Shown piece by piece: positions 44,835-56,400 of a stretch of 64,000 nucleotides of DNA (its first letter is position 1; each line of letters begins with the position of its first letter). The stretch comes from Bettongia penicillata ogilbyi (lineage: Eukaryota > Chordata > Mammalia > Diprotodontia > Potoroidae). Location: contig JAJHZJ010000121.1 in the NCBI GenBank assembly GCA_023548195.1, positions 3,410,220 through 3,474,219 of the forward strand, read 5' to 3'. Position numbers and translations under genes: made by a program. The notes below the pieces were generated by a model that was given only the letters and a program-made list of their open reading frames with translations, did not search any database and had not been told where the DNA came from.

Positions 44835-44920
44835 TGTTGTCCCTTATTCTCAAAGAAGACCCAAACGACATCGCTATGTTGGAGTCAAGGCACATTGTGC
44901 CTGACTTGTGGTCTCCATAT
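44835..44920 (-). repeat. RTE-like LINE or SINE 3' tail
   Basis: 'gttgtcccttattctcaaag', 'aagacccaaacgacatcgct' and 'cattgtgcctgactt' match the reverse complement of the last 80 bases of the LINE at 19439-20147, including its specific 'gacatcgct' step. It may therefore be a LINE end and not the SINE. Confidence 0.65.
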
Positions 44921-45770
44921 CCCATAAAATGGAAGCATCCATGTAAGATATAGCAGAAATCTGCTTCTGAGTTAAGTCTTCTTGAGCTCTCCCACCACAT
45001 GGGTGGGAGCAGCCTCTTTTCATTGGCTGCGTAGCCAGAAGGGCTGTGTCTTTAAAACTACCGGACTGGAATAGTCTCTCTCTTTGCAGCATCATCCAGG
45101 GAATGAATGTCCTGTTCACAAAACAGCATAAGCACCTTGAACTGAGTGAAGAGAAGGGCTATCTCTGTCTTCCCCCCACCTCCCTTTTAGATCTTGTGGC
45201 GCTAGGAAATGGGTTTGAGGTGTAGTTGTTTATCCTTTTCAGTTTTTAGGTGTAGGAAGTAGTATCTGTGTACTCCGGAGTTGGAGCCATGGCAACCTTG
45301 GAGACCATACTATAGGACAGATGTTGCTGGCTGCTGAACAGGGAAACCCTGAGATGCCAGGGTACTGGGACTCAAGCCCAAAAGATTTTGGATTTGAAAC
45401 TTAGTAGCACTTTGCTAAATAGGAATTTAGTTAATCAGTGAACCTTATTCCCCTCCTCTCCCAAGGGACTAAGGTGATGTAAAGGTAAGTTATGACTTTA
45501 TATCTGGAAAATACCTTTATATACTGGGAAAGGTGTTTGTATACTTATTTTTGCTAAACCTTTGGAGTCAATATTCTTCTGTAAAAGCTAATCTGACTGG
45601 TAAGTGGTTCAATGGAACTGTACTGGGTATTGGAGATCCTTAAAATTAGGGGAAGTCAGCTTGAGCCAGTGACAGAGAGATTGAACAACCCTCAGCCGCT
45701 TTAAGGATACTGAAAGACCCTGAAGAAGGCGTGAAATAAAATATAGCTGGCCTTTGCAGGCCAGGGTAGT
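44921..45770. other. Unclassified ~0.85-kb insert inside L3
   Basis: L3 stops near 44820 and resumes near 45780, so this sequence arrived later. It has a GC-richer first half, an AATAAA at about 45736, and no clear open frame. It could be an LTR or the body of an RTE-tailed SINE or LINE. Confidence 0.4.
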
Positions 45771-45879
45771 CACCATTAACATTTACATTTGATCCTGGAG
45801 GTAATAGGCAACCACAGGAGTTTATTGAATAAGGACCTGCTTTTTAGTTAATGGAAGAAGAGGCAGACATGGTTTTTTT

Positions 45880-47375
45880 TTTCCTTCATGATAAATGGAT
45901 ATTTTTTTTTAAAACCTTGATGGCAACCTGATGTGTGAAAAATTCCCAAGTTCCACATTAGGGCATCAGCTGAGTAAAGGGGAAGGTTTCTGCAACAGTG
46001 TGATTTTTGGAGAAGGAAATGACCATTTATAATAAGGCCAAGACTGGATTCACCAGAAGATCAAACCTTGTGACATGCTCACATAAGGCAGGTCTGAGGT
46101 TAATGAAACAATCTTTCCAACAATCCAACAAAGTTGTCTTTACTTCTGAGGAAATATAAGGGACCATTTGAGATGTTTTACTTTTTGTGTATTTGTTAAT
46201 GTCTGCCTATGAGCTCTTATAATTTTATGCAGTCTTATAACATTAAGAAACTGCTGCTTGGTGCACCAGGAATGGATACTTCACCCACTCCTTTCTACAC
46301 TAAGGGGCCCCTGCTTCTTGGTCTTCTGCAAGCATTCTGAACTGGGGTCATTCCTGAAGAAGGCTGGCCTCTTTTTCTCACTCCAGCTCATAAAACCTGC
46401 ATCCCAGCACCCTAGTGACAAATTATTTAAAGCTCAAATTAAAGTTTCCTCAAAAGGGGAAGTTAAAAAGGTACTCTGAAAAATATGATCAGGTATAGTC
46501 CAGGCACAGTATTTATTTAATTCACACAAAAGAAATGCCCAAGGGCGGGGGAGAGACTCAAGATATTCAGAAGTACACACTGGAAATAAGATTTAAACTA
46601 AACAAGTTACTATATTTGGCTGGAAGGTTGATACTTATAACCATCTAACAATGACAGCTTGTAGGTTTGCTGATTGGATACTTTCCTGATTGGATACTAC
46701 TTTACTGTAGGTTTGCTGATTGGATACTATACTTTGCTGATTGGATACTTGGCTTTGTACTGCTCAAACAACTCTTGGTACATTTGCTGCTAAAACAGCC
46801 CATCTTGTGCCAATCTTTTTCTTAGTGGGCATTTTCTCTAATATGTAAAGCTTCCTTTGCCACCAGACAACTCAATTCATTTCATCTGCATTCCTGGACA
46901 TGGATATCATTTACCTAATATCAGGAAAGAAAAGAGGAATCCAGAGCCCACAAACAAGCTAAATCAGTTGAGTCCCCTACTCTAGCTGACGTATGGACTT
47001 GGTCATCAAGATGCTGGGGTTTAAAAGAGACAGACTTTGCCTACCATTCACTAGAAGTTTTAGAATTACAGGATGCTACCCAGAGGGTCAAAGGGAAAAA
47101 AAGTAGTTTTTTTCCTCCATTCTTTTTCTGCTGCTGAGGAGAGGACCATAGGAACACTCAGGGTTTGCCACATCATACCAAAAGGCCAAATCCTTTAGCA
47201 TTGGGTCACCACATGGCTAGAAACATCCACGGATCTCATCAACTCTGAGTTACCCAACTGCTGAATCACCATGAAATCCCTGGAGGTACCCAGAGGATCT
47301 CTAGGCATATATTCCCTGAGATAGCCCTATAGGCCAATACAACTGTTGCATAAGTTTCTGTCATGGAAGAAATAA
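45880..47375. other. No gene seen; contains a CTGATTGGATACT cluster
   Basis: About 1.5 kb without a nameable interspersed repeat apart from the short tandem cluster at 46660-46752. Confidence 0.4.
46660..46752. repeat. 46-bp duplication with four CTGATTGGATACT units
   Basis: tgtaggtttgctgattgg starts at 46660 and again 46 bp later. Within and after each unit the 12-mer tgattggatact occurs twice (four in all). Each copy contains ATTGG, an inverted CCAAT box core. Confidence 0.85.
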
Positions 47376-47379
47376 GTTG

Positions 47380-47866
47380 TTCTTGAGTAATTTTTCAACA
47401 ATGTCCAATTCTTCCCTGTCCCATTTAGGGTTTTCTTGGCAAAGATGCTAGAATAATTTGCCATTTCCTTCTCTAGCTCATTTTACAGATGAGGAAATTG
47501 AGGCAAAGAAGGTTAAGTGACTTGCCCTGGGTCATACAGGTAGGAAGTATCTAAGGCCAGATTTGACTTTCAGGTCTTCCTGACTTCAGGCAGATAAGTG
47601 GTACAATTGATGAAACATTGACTCTGGATAGTCAGGAAGACCAGAGTTCAAATTCAGCCTCAGACATGTACCAGCTGTGACCCTGGGCAAGTCACTTAAC
47701 CTCTTTGCTTCAGCTTCCTCATCTGTAAAGTGAACTGGAGAAGGAAATGGCAAACCACTCCAGTACCTTTGCCAAGAAAACCCCAAATGGAGTCGTGAAG
47801 AGGCAGACATGATTGAACTGACTAAACAAACAATGAACTTCCTGACTTCAGGCACCTAGCTGTCCC
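47380..47866 (-). repeat. MAR1-type CORE-SINE, host of a second SINE
   Basis: 47380-47592 ('tagggttttcttggcaaag', 'gatgaggaaattgaggcaaa') and 47838-47866 ('ttcaggcacctagctgtcc') are one reverse MAR1 copy split by the plus-strand MAR1 at 47593-47837. Confidence 0.88.
47593..47837 (+). repeat. MAR1-type CORE-SINE inserted in MAR1, 17-bp TSD
   Basis: Complete head-to-tail copy. cttcctgacttcaggca lies at 47576-47592 and 47838-47854, identical over 17 bases and derived from the host SINE. The two SINEs are opposite in orientation and can form a foldback. Confidence 0.92.
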
Positions 47867-47869
47867 TCT

Positions 47870-48510
47870 ATATGAAAGAAAAGAAATAATAAGAGAAATA
47901 AAGGAAGAAATTAAAAGCTTTTTTACATGTGATTAAAAAATATTTATAGAGAATATCTTTTCTAGAAGAGATTCTTATAACCACAACCTGAGGAGAACCT
48001 AAACCAAAGTCATATCTGAATCTCATTTTAGAGATTTCCCCAGAGTTTTTTGGGGGATTGGGTAGAGCTAGGGAGAGAAAAACTGATCCCTTTTTTGGGT
48101 CAAGGACTTCAGGGTTGAAATTGGCTCTGTGTGATCCCAGAACCTCCCTTTATTGTCTCCTTCTCCTCTAATTATAATATAGTATTCCACAAATCATATA
48201 GCCATACAGCATTACCAGGAGAATACTAGTATTTTTTAAATGGAGTATTCTTTGAAGGAGACTATAGTTGTTGAAAGCATTATTTAATCTTTAAAAGAAC
48301 TAAAACAGCAACAAAAGGTTTTCTCATTAATTGGCTAACCTAAACCTAAACCTAAACCATTCCCTGAATATCCCAATTAATCAAGGTTTTACTAAACCAT
48401 GATTTCCTAATTCTACTTTTCAAAAAAAAAAAAAAGCCAATGCTTGTGCAATTCAGCCAGTGAAACTGATCAGAAGTATCTTTCCTAAAATATGAAACAA
48501 GTCATGATAT
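47870..48510. other. No gene seen
   Basis: AT-rich. Contains a short (CCTAAA)3-like run at 48337-48360 and an A14 run at about 48422. Confidence 0.4.
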
Positions 48511-48514
48511 TTTT

Positions 48515-48850
48515 TTTCAGCCTCATTTCCTTTGTCTGCAAAAGGAGGGATTTGAATTCATGATTTCTTAAGTTGCTTCCAGTTCTAAAATTCTCCTGTT
48601 CAGATAACTAGAAAAAAAGCACAACAAGGTTATTCTGTGACAAAACAGAAAAATAATGTTAATGGATATTTTTCATTGTTCATTAACAAAGAGATCTTTG
48701 ATACAGATCAAAGAGTTTGGAGTCAGAAGACCTAGTTCCCAGAGTCCTTGGAAAAAATCACTTCATTTCACACTTTGGTTTCCTCTTCAGAAAAATAAGG
48801 GGGTTGGACTTGATAAGTTTCTAAGGTCCCCTTTCTAGTCTAAATTTATT
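48515..48850 (+). repeat. Two THER1-type CORE-SINEs
   Basis: 48515-48600 is a 3' part ('cagcctcatttcctttgtct', 'ttgcttccagttctaaaatt'). 48700-48850 is a fuller copy ('tttggagtcagaagacctag', 'agggggttggacttgataag'). Confidence 0.65.
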
Positions 48851-49044
48851 ACAACAAACACTACATGCAGACAGACACAAAACCCATTCTTTCTCCTTTG
48901 GACATCTAAGGTCTCTGTAAATTTTGCCCACAGCATTTCTAAACTTTAGGGCTCTTAAGCAATTTGTTGGTCTTGGAGACAACCCTTTGAATTGGGGTCA
49001 AAACTGGGTCTCAGGCTTGACCCAGTTCATCTAAGATGGTGGCA

Positions 49045-49287
49045 TTGTTGCTCGGTTGTGTCTGACTTTTTGTGACCCCATTTTGGGTTTTCTTGGCAAA
49101 GATACTAGAATGGTTTATCATTTTCTTCTCCAGCTCATTTTGCAGATGAGAAGACTGAGGCAAACTGGATTAAGTGACTTGCCCAGAGTTACACAAGTGG
49201 TATCTAGGGCTGAATTTGAACTCAGATTTGAATTCGTCTGAAGATGTGTCCAAGCCTGGTACTCTATCCACTGCTACCTAGCTGCCC
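49045..49287 (-). repeat. MAR1-type CORE-SINE
   Basis: 'gctcggttgtgtctgacttt', 'gatactagaatggtttatca', 'cactgctacctagctgccc'. Full-length reverse copy. Confidence 0.85.
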
Positions 49288-49324
49288 TGTTCTATGATGG
49301 CTCTGCCCCAAAATGCTAGTCCTG

Positions 49325-49760
49325 TTTAGAAAGGCAGCACCATACAGTGAATTGAATGAACTAGGAATCAGGGAAATCTGGATTCAAATCCTGCCTCAGG
49401 GTACTTGTGCTACCCAGAAAATATCACTTTTACCTTTGAAGATGATAATAAGAGAACTTACCTTAGAGGGTAACTGTGACAAGCCAAAAAATTAAGGTTA
49501 TCAAAAAAAGTGCTTATAGATATGCTCACCGATATTATTCCTTTAACAAAAAGCAGGTATTTTGCATTGAATCATTGGGGAATGGAGGGTTTTTAAGTAG
49601 CTAGAGGCTATGGAACAGTTGAAAGAACACTAGGTTTGGAGTCCAAGTGTCTTAATATGAATCTTGTTCTTCTAGCAGGTATTAGCTGTATGATCTTGGG
49701 TGGGTCTTTTCCCCTCTATGGGTATCAGTTTCCCCATAAGCAAAATAAGAAAACAGGATC
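49325..49760 (+). repeat. Two THER1-type CORE-SINE fragments
   Basis: 49325-49450 ('ggaatcagggaaatctggat', 'tcaaatcctgcctcagg') and 49608-49760 ('gaacactaggtttggagtcc', 'gtatgatcttgggtgggtct') are separate head-plus-core copies. Confidence 0.6.
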
Positions 49761-49960
49761 TTACCATCCATCAAACATTTATCATGTAGCATCTATCATG
49801 CAGCTTTGTACAGAGCTTAAACCAAAAATACATGTTGCGTTACACTGACTCATCTGGCTCACACTCTGTGTATTTATGTTTTTGCCAACATGCTTGAGCA
49901 AAAAAAATAGAATCTCTGTCCTGAAGGAGCATTTATTTCTGATTGTTTACAACTTCTAAT

Positions 49961-51475
49961 GTCCTTTCCACTTCTAAAATCTATTATATTGCCCAGGAGG
50001 ACAGGGTATTTTAATTTCCGAGCCTGGTAACTCAGAATCCTAAAATGATGCTGTACTTGAAAATTTCAACAAATCAGACTAGAGTAGCTTGTTCTTGTTC
50101 ACATTTATTTATAATCATGGTAGATTTAACTGTCACAGTATTTCTGTCAAACCACCTCCTTTTTGAATACACATGTACAGCGAGAAGAATGCCTTTAGAA
50201 CACTAGGCACTAGACTGGATTGATTTCAGCCTCAGAGGCTTTAGCTGAGCTGATGACTTCAGAGCTCAACTTCTGCCAGTAAAGTACCAAAAGGTGAGTG
50301 AGGAATGATCACCTACCCTTGCCTGCCACTGTAACAGCAAAGCAGTGGTGATTATTTAATGGAGGTTTTGTTCTAAAGAGCAGACCATGTGAAAGTGAAA
50401 ACCAATAAGTATGGCCCACTTTCCTTTTTGATATGCCTCTCTCAGTTATGTTTGACTCTCATGTCTCTGTGCTTTGTTTCAAGCTAAATATCAAAAGTCT
50501 CTTACTTCTGTTATCTTCATGACAGTTCTTCAGTATTCTGTATTAAAAATCTCCAAGGAGAAAAATTTGCTTTCAAGTCATGTTTAGTAGCCTTCCATCC
50601 CTTATCTCTCTTTATCTCTAAGTCTCTTGGATGCTTTATGAAACAAAGGAGAAAGCTGCCCCCAAAGTGTTGCTTTTGTGTTAAACTTATAGTCCTAGAT
50701 CCTTTATATCTTATATAGTTTCCATTTTTAGAAAAAATCAATATTCCCATTAGATATATGTGCATTCACAACCAGATATTCATATGTTGCTCTATCTATG
50801 TGCACACATTCAATGGCTTACATAAATTACACACATTCACTTGGTAATTAAGGCACCCACCCCACCCCAGTTCTATTTTGAAGTGCTCAGCTTTGCCTAG
50901 AAATTCTAAAATCAGCGTTGATCTAGATGTGTCATGTTCTAAAGAAGGTCTTCTCACAATCCAGTTAGTTGTGTACACTCCTTGAATTCACTGGACAATT
51001 GCCAGCTCTCTACTTCCCTTTGAGCTCTGTAAACCAGGCCTAAAATTCATGAATGTTTCAGTTTCTCAAATATATCCTTTTTAAACACAGCCATCAGCCG
51101 AATTCTCAGTTTCTCTGTGTAGAGAATTGCCAAAAATCTGTTAATTTTACTAAACAGCAGTTTAAAGTTATAGTTCCCTCAGGACAATCCATTAGTCCCA
51201 AAGACCACCTTAAGGAATGAGGTCAACATTGGGGTCAAAAGAAGTAGACAAATTTCTAAATAATTTAAGCAGAAAGACAAGAAAATTTAAGAGTAAGTGT
51301 GTGCTCTACATTCTACAAACCAGGATTTTGTACTTCATGTGAGAATCTATACTTAGTTTAGACATTTACAGATATTTTCCTAAACAATATGGAGAAAATG
51401 TTCCTTTCCTTACCCCTATATTTTTTTAAACTAATATTGCCTTATTGAAAAAAAAACAGGGAAGTATATATACAT
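49961..51475. other. 1.5 kb with no recognised gene or repeat
   Basis: Apparently single-copy AT-rich DNA with no supported exon on either strand. Confidence 0.4.
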
Positions 51476-51479
51476 CTAA

Positions 51480-51720
51480 TATTCACCAATGTCATGGAGC
51501 ATGGCCTGTGCCCAGTCCAAATAGGATTTGTCATAGACAGAGAAGTCTCCTAGTATTCCTATTCACAGATGACTTTTGCTAATTATATAGAGTGAACCCC
51601 AGAAACTACAATGCTTCCTTAATGAAAAATGTAAACATGTAAAGAAATCAATCTAATCTATCCTGGAAAAAGAAATGCAGATTGTTTATGCTGTAGAATG
51701 CAAAATGGAATTGGTTAGGC
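51480..51720 (+). mobile_element. RTE-like reverse transcriptase palm fragment
   Basis: 'ttcctattcacagatgactt' resembles the Phe-Ala-Asp-Asp catalytic motif (here Phe-Thr-Asp-Asp). It is followed at a suitable distance by a Trp-Lys-Lys segment and a Met-Glu-Leu-x-x-Gln-Pro-Ile-Glu segment (about 51700-51735), as in RTE-type RTs. Frames are broken by a stop after the DD motif. This is upstream of the part retained at 19439-20147. Confidence 0.45.
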
Positions 51721-51735
51721 AGCCCATTGAGACAG

Positions 51736-52221
51736 ATGAGTCATTATAAACTTGTCAATGTGGGAGGACTCTACTGTCTTCTGAGTCCTTGTGCCCATAA
51801 CTATTTTTTCCCAATTACATGTGTGTGATCTGTGTGGGTAGCCATTTGAAACTACCCTCCTATTGAAACCCTTGTTCCCTTACCTTCCATTTCTGTCCAC
51901 TAAGATGCATTTATTTCTCTCATTATAGGGTAGTTTTTGTGGTAGTGGTGTTCTGGTTTGTCTGTCAGTCAGCATATGTGGACAGGTACTGAGCTGGGGC
52001 CTGAATTATATTGAAAAATAAAGTAGATTGTATTATATTGGGAAATAGAACACAACTTTTAATGATCCTAAGCTATTCGTTGCCACAAAAGAACATATTT
52101 TAATGTCAATCTTCTCCTGGTGAAGTCATAGTGATAGATATATATATCCTAGACTTGTGATTTCATTCAGTAGAGGAAATTCCCTAAACAGCAAGGGAAC
52201 TCCCTCTTACCAATGCAAGTT
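51736..52221. other. No gene seen
   Basis: Unclassified sequence between two LINE remnants. Confidence 0.4.
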
Positions 52222-53640
52222 CAATAATCAGTAGACATTTATCTAGCACATATTATGTGCCAGGCACCCAAAACCTGAAGATACAAAAAGAGGCAAAAAA
52301 CAGTGCCTACTCTCAAAGAGCTTACAATCTAATGGGGAAAACAACATGCAAACAAATATATACAAAGCAACTACATATGGGATAAATAGGAAATAATGAG
52401 AGAGAAGGCACTGGGATTAAGAAGGACCATGGAAGTCTTCCTATAAAAAGTGGGATTTTAATTGAGACTTTTGGATGCCATGGATGTCTGTGGTCAGAAT
52501 GGAGAAGGGAGAGCATTCCAGGAATGATGGATAACCCAAGGAAAATGCCCAAAGTGTCATTTTCTTGGAACAGCCTCCAGGAAGCCAATGAAATTGGATA
52601 AAGGAGTGTGTACTGGAGAGTAAGGTATAAGGAGATCAGAAAAGTAGGAGGAAGACTAAATTATGAAGGGCTTCAAAAAAGCATTTTTTTATTTGATCCT
52701 GGAGTTAATAGAAAGCTACTAGAATGGGGAGGGATGGGTAAAGGGATATGGTATGACATGATCAGAACTGTACTTTAGGAAAATCATGTTAGTGGCTGAT
52801 TGGAGGATATATGGAGTGAGAAACTTGAGGCTGGCCAACCAACCAACAGGCTATTGCAATAATCTTGGCATGAGGTGATAAGGACCTATACTTGAATGGC
52901 GGCAGTGTCAGAGGAGAGAAGGGGGCATATTACAGAAGTTGCAAAGGTGAAATCTAAAGACTTTCACAACAGATTGGATATGAGAGGTGAGAGATAGGAG
53001 GGAATCCAGGATGACCCCAAATCTACTAGACTTCCAGTTCAGGATATTTGAAAGGTAGATAGGAGAGATGTGAGATAGGAGGTCAGCAGAGAGATTGGGG
53101 CAGGAAGGTAGATTTGAGAATCAAACTAGAGATGGTAATTAAATCCATTGGAACTGTTGAGATCACCAAGTGAACTAATATAGAATGAGAAGGGAAGATG
53201 GCCCAGGACAAAACCATGAGGGACACCAATGATTAGAGGGCATGATTTGGATGGGGACCCAGCAAAGGAGAAAGAGAAGAAGCAGTCAGATAGGTAAGGA
53301 AGGAACTGAGACAGAGTGGTGTCTCTAAAACCTGAAGAGAAAAGAGGATCAAGCGGGGAGAGAGTGATGGACAGTGCCAAAGGACTCGAGGAGGTCTGAG
53401 AGAATGAGAATTGAGAAAAGAATTTGGCAATAATAGATCATTTCAGTAACTTTGGAGAGAGCAGCTTTGGTGGAACGTAAGCTTGGAAGCCAGATTGTAA
53501 GGGGCTAAGAAAAGAGTCCACAGAAAGTGAGGGCACCTGTTATATAGATGACCTTTTTAGCTTCATAAGTCACAAGAGATAGAGGAGTAAGAGTTAACAG
53601 GGGGCTAGATCAAGTAAGAGTTGTGACACCTTCTATGAAG
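52222..53640 (-). mobile_element. L3/CR1-type LINE, RT domain to 3' end
   Basis: A 1.4-kb continuous minus-strand remnant, the longest of its family here. From its 3' terminus at about 52222 ('agcacatattatgtgccagg' in reverse) it runs to the reverse transcriptase. Between about 53380 and 53126 the minus strand translates to FRDTTLSQFLPYLSD, then GVPHGFVLGHL (RT motif with expected consensus Gly-Val-Pro-Gln-Gly-Ser-Val-Leu-Gly), then LGDL. The segment to 53640 continues toward the RT fingers ('gcttggaagccagattgtaa' in reverse). Frameshifts and stops make it non-functional. It anchors the identity of the other minus-strand L3 fragments. Confidence 0.85.
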
Positions 53641-53654
53641 TTCACAGTCTTAAT

Positions 53655-53768
53655 GAGTTTTCTACAGCACTTGGAAGTTAAGGATTACAGAGTCAATATT
53701 TGTCAGGTGGGATATGAACTCTGGTCTTCCTAGTCCTGAGGTCTTTTCTCTACTACAGCATGCTGAAA
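53655..53768 (-). repeat. MIR/THER1-type CORE-SINE fragment
   Basis: 'tcaggtgggatatgaactct' and 'ggtcttcctagtcctgaggt' are the reversed head region. Confidence 0.6.
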
Positions 53769-53769
53769 A

Positions 53770-55600
53770 TCACGGAAAACCATCATCTCAGAAGACAGTT
53801 ACCCAAACGACAATGGAATTCTCTACGGTGAGTGCTTAGGCTGAAACATACCCATAATGACATTAGAAATGGTGGAAGAAGCATTATCAGGAACATAATA
53901 ACAAGAAAGGGAAATGGAACCAGTCAGACAATAAAAGATGGGCAACCTGAACCCTGTATCCCTGAAATGTTAAAAGAAACAGGAAAGATTCCAGTCCATC
54001 GGGTAGATATTTTTGAAGGATTTAATGGAAAGACATGGCCTAGGATGGGCAGATACGAGGGTCTTCTGATCTGCAATCGTAGAGTGAGTATCAGTAAGAT
54101 CAAGTATCTATTTTTTAAAAATATGTCCTTATTTACCATTCTCTTACAGCTTATATTAGTTAAAAACATTTTTCAGTTGAGGAAAATAAAGTTTTCTAAA
54201 TTTCCCAATTTTTCCTGATCATTTACTCCCCCAACAAAAATCAGGTTGTAGAATGTAAGGAGTAACTTGTCCACACTTCAAAAGCAGGCTATATAGAATA
54301 TATTATGTAATCTAGTATATATAATGTACATATTATATGTGTATATGAAGATATAATATATATGTATATATAAGGTACATAACATAATTATGTAAATGTT
54401 ATAGAAAAGCTATTATGAGGGGGAAAGCTAAACACAATAGGAAATTTTTATTTCAAGCTATTTATATGCAAATTTCCAAAAAAAGTATTCATGGTTGTTC
54501 TATTTCAAATCACTTAAAACGCTGTTACTTTGATAACCTGGGTATTCTATGAAGGATTAGGTCAACCAAGAGTTGGCAAGATAAATCCGTCTGAAAATAA
54601 GCACATAAAACTAGTAAGTAAATAAATACCATTTCTGTCCAAAATACAATTGGCTTTGGCTTCTCCTGTTCCAGAAAGTGAAAGCCTGTGTGCCTTTAGA
54701 CGTTTCTACTTTCCTTATGGTGACGGAAACTGCAAGTAAAGAAACAAAAATGCTGTTGCCTTTAAATATATAGAGTCTTGAATAAAATTTGTGTAAGAGT
54801 CTGATGAAGAATCCTAGAGCATCCTGCAGGAACACAACAGGCTTTCATAGGAGAAATAGACAAGCACAGCTCCCAGGAAAGACAACAGAATTTGTGTGAA
54901 ACAGGATTTGATCAAAATTGCAAAAACAGTACAGCATTAGAAAATCACAGAAAGGGAAACCCAAGAGGAATTCCAGCAAAGGGATCCCACAGCATTTGAG
55001 CAAGGTCCTTCCCACCTTCACTCCACAATTTTGGAAAGGAAAGCAAGGAAAGAAAATGTAGAAAACAGGCAGGACGTTCATAAGTTTATAAAGCTTTGGG
55101 GGTTTTCACACACTGTGGATGCCCATATTGTGTGATCCGATAAATTGAAATCATCTGTCAGCCTGTCTGTTCACATATCTATGCTATTCATAGAAAATGT
55201 ACCTCTTTTCTCATATAAAACACCATATGCCTCTTTCCTTACCTAATTAGGTGGAGTATATGAATTCTGGGGACCCATAATATTTTTTTCAGACTTGCAG
55301 AATAACGAAGAAGGTAATGGTAGATAACTCAAGCGGTCATTAGACGTCTTTTTTGTTAATGCAGGATTTTGTTTCACTGTAAAGAGCAATAAGGATAATT
55401 ATTCATTTAAAAATTAATATTTCTTTTCTTATCTGATATCACCTGCAGGAATCAGGAAGAATTTGTGTATCCCACTATAGCTTTGAAAGGAAAATGGAAT
55501 TTCTTGGTCTCCTTACTGATGATCTAATGTAAGATTTCATAAAATCCTCAAATGATGTTACTTCAAACCATGCAGAAGAGTGCTATGCATCTGTATTTGC
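53770..55600. other. No supported gene; AT array at 54290-54400
   Basis: The longest plain open frame is 128 codons (53832-54218), without recognisable motif, ending in AT-rich low-complexity sequence. About 54290-54400 is a TA/TG microsatellite-like stretch. The rest is unclassified. Confidence 0.4.
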
Positions 55601-55604
55601 ATTA

Positions 55605-55780
55605 GAAGTACTCCAAAATCAGAGTACCTAGGTTCAAATTCTGACTCTGCCATTTACTATTTGTATGATCTTGGGTAAGTCATTTTTAAATTCTCTAGTT
55701 ATCCGTTTTCTCATATGTGAAACATGTGAACAGATGACACCTAGGGACCTTTGCAGCTGATCTATGATCCAATGCTACCC
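55605..55780 (+). repeat. THER1-type CORE-SINE
   Basis: 'cctaggttcaaattctgact', 'tttgtatgatcttgggtaag', 'gctgatctatgatcc', in order. Confidence 0.7.
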
Positions 55781-55884
55781 CTTTATATAAAAAACTGACA
55801 GATAGGGGTTTTATTTTAGGTGCTTGTTATTTGGGAAGAGGGGAATATCAGTAACTCCATTTTGCCTATCAAATAGATAAGAAA

Positions 55885-56400
55885 ATATCCTGTCATTCAA
55901 GGCCCTCTACAACCTAGCTTAAACCCCTATCTTTGCACCCTAACCTCATACTACTTACTCCATTTCACATATTTTGTGTTTCAGACACAATGTATTGTAG
56001 TCACTGTCCCTCATTTCTCCCCTGACCTTTTCTGTTTCTATTGCCTTTACTTTTCCTTGACTACAGGTCTGGGTGGACTCCTGCCCCATCCCATCTTACC
56101 CTATTAAAATTCTGCCCTTTTTTCAAGACCTAACTTTGGTGCCACTCTTTCAGTAAATCTACCTTAATCCTCAACCCCTAGCTGAAGAAAATCTCTTCTT
56201 CCTTCTTTCAACGACTCATAGTACTTTTCCCAGATCCCCTTTTACAACTCCATTTAACATCATAATTATTTGTGTGGCTGTTGTGTTCTCTTCCCCTCCC
56301 TTTCACTAGACTGTAAATTTCTTAAGACCAGGAAGGTATAATTTCATCTTTGTATCCCCAAAGCCTAGCACAGTATAGATGCCCACTTAAGTATTACCTG
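55885..56400 (+). mobile_element. L2 LINE 3' end
   Basis: 'attcaaggccctctacaacc', 'caagacctaactttggtgcc', 'gactgtaaatttcttaagac' and 'tttgtatccccaaagcctag' run in L2 order for about 500 bp. Confidence 0.75.

Larger units (their letters stand above)
44345..45875 (-). mobile_element. L3-type LINE 3' half split into three pieces
   Basis: Pieces at 44345-44393 ('taaggacctactatgtgcc'), 44640-44800 ('gcagtgaaaacactcagagt', 'taccactggattgcagagtg') and 45785-45875 ('tttgatcctggaggtaatag', 'ggagtttattgaataagg') follow the L3 order in reverse. A plus-strand MAR1 SINE separates the first two. About 0.95 kb including an RTE-like tail separates the last two. Confidence 0.7.

Noticed and set aside
53820..53835. 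Splice-donor-like acggtgagtgc
   Set aside because: No acceptor or coding frame to pair with it; such matches are common by chance.
53832..54218. 128-codon open frame, one of the longest that is not repeat-derived
   Set aside because: No recognisable domain, the second half is AT-rich low complexity, and it overlaps a nearly as long antisense frame. It is within chance length for this composition.
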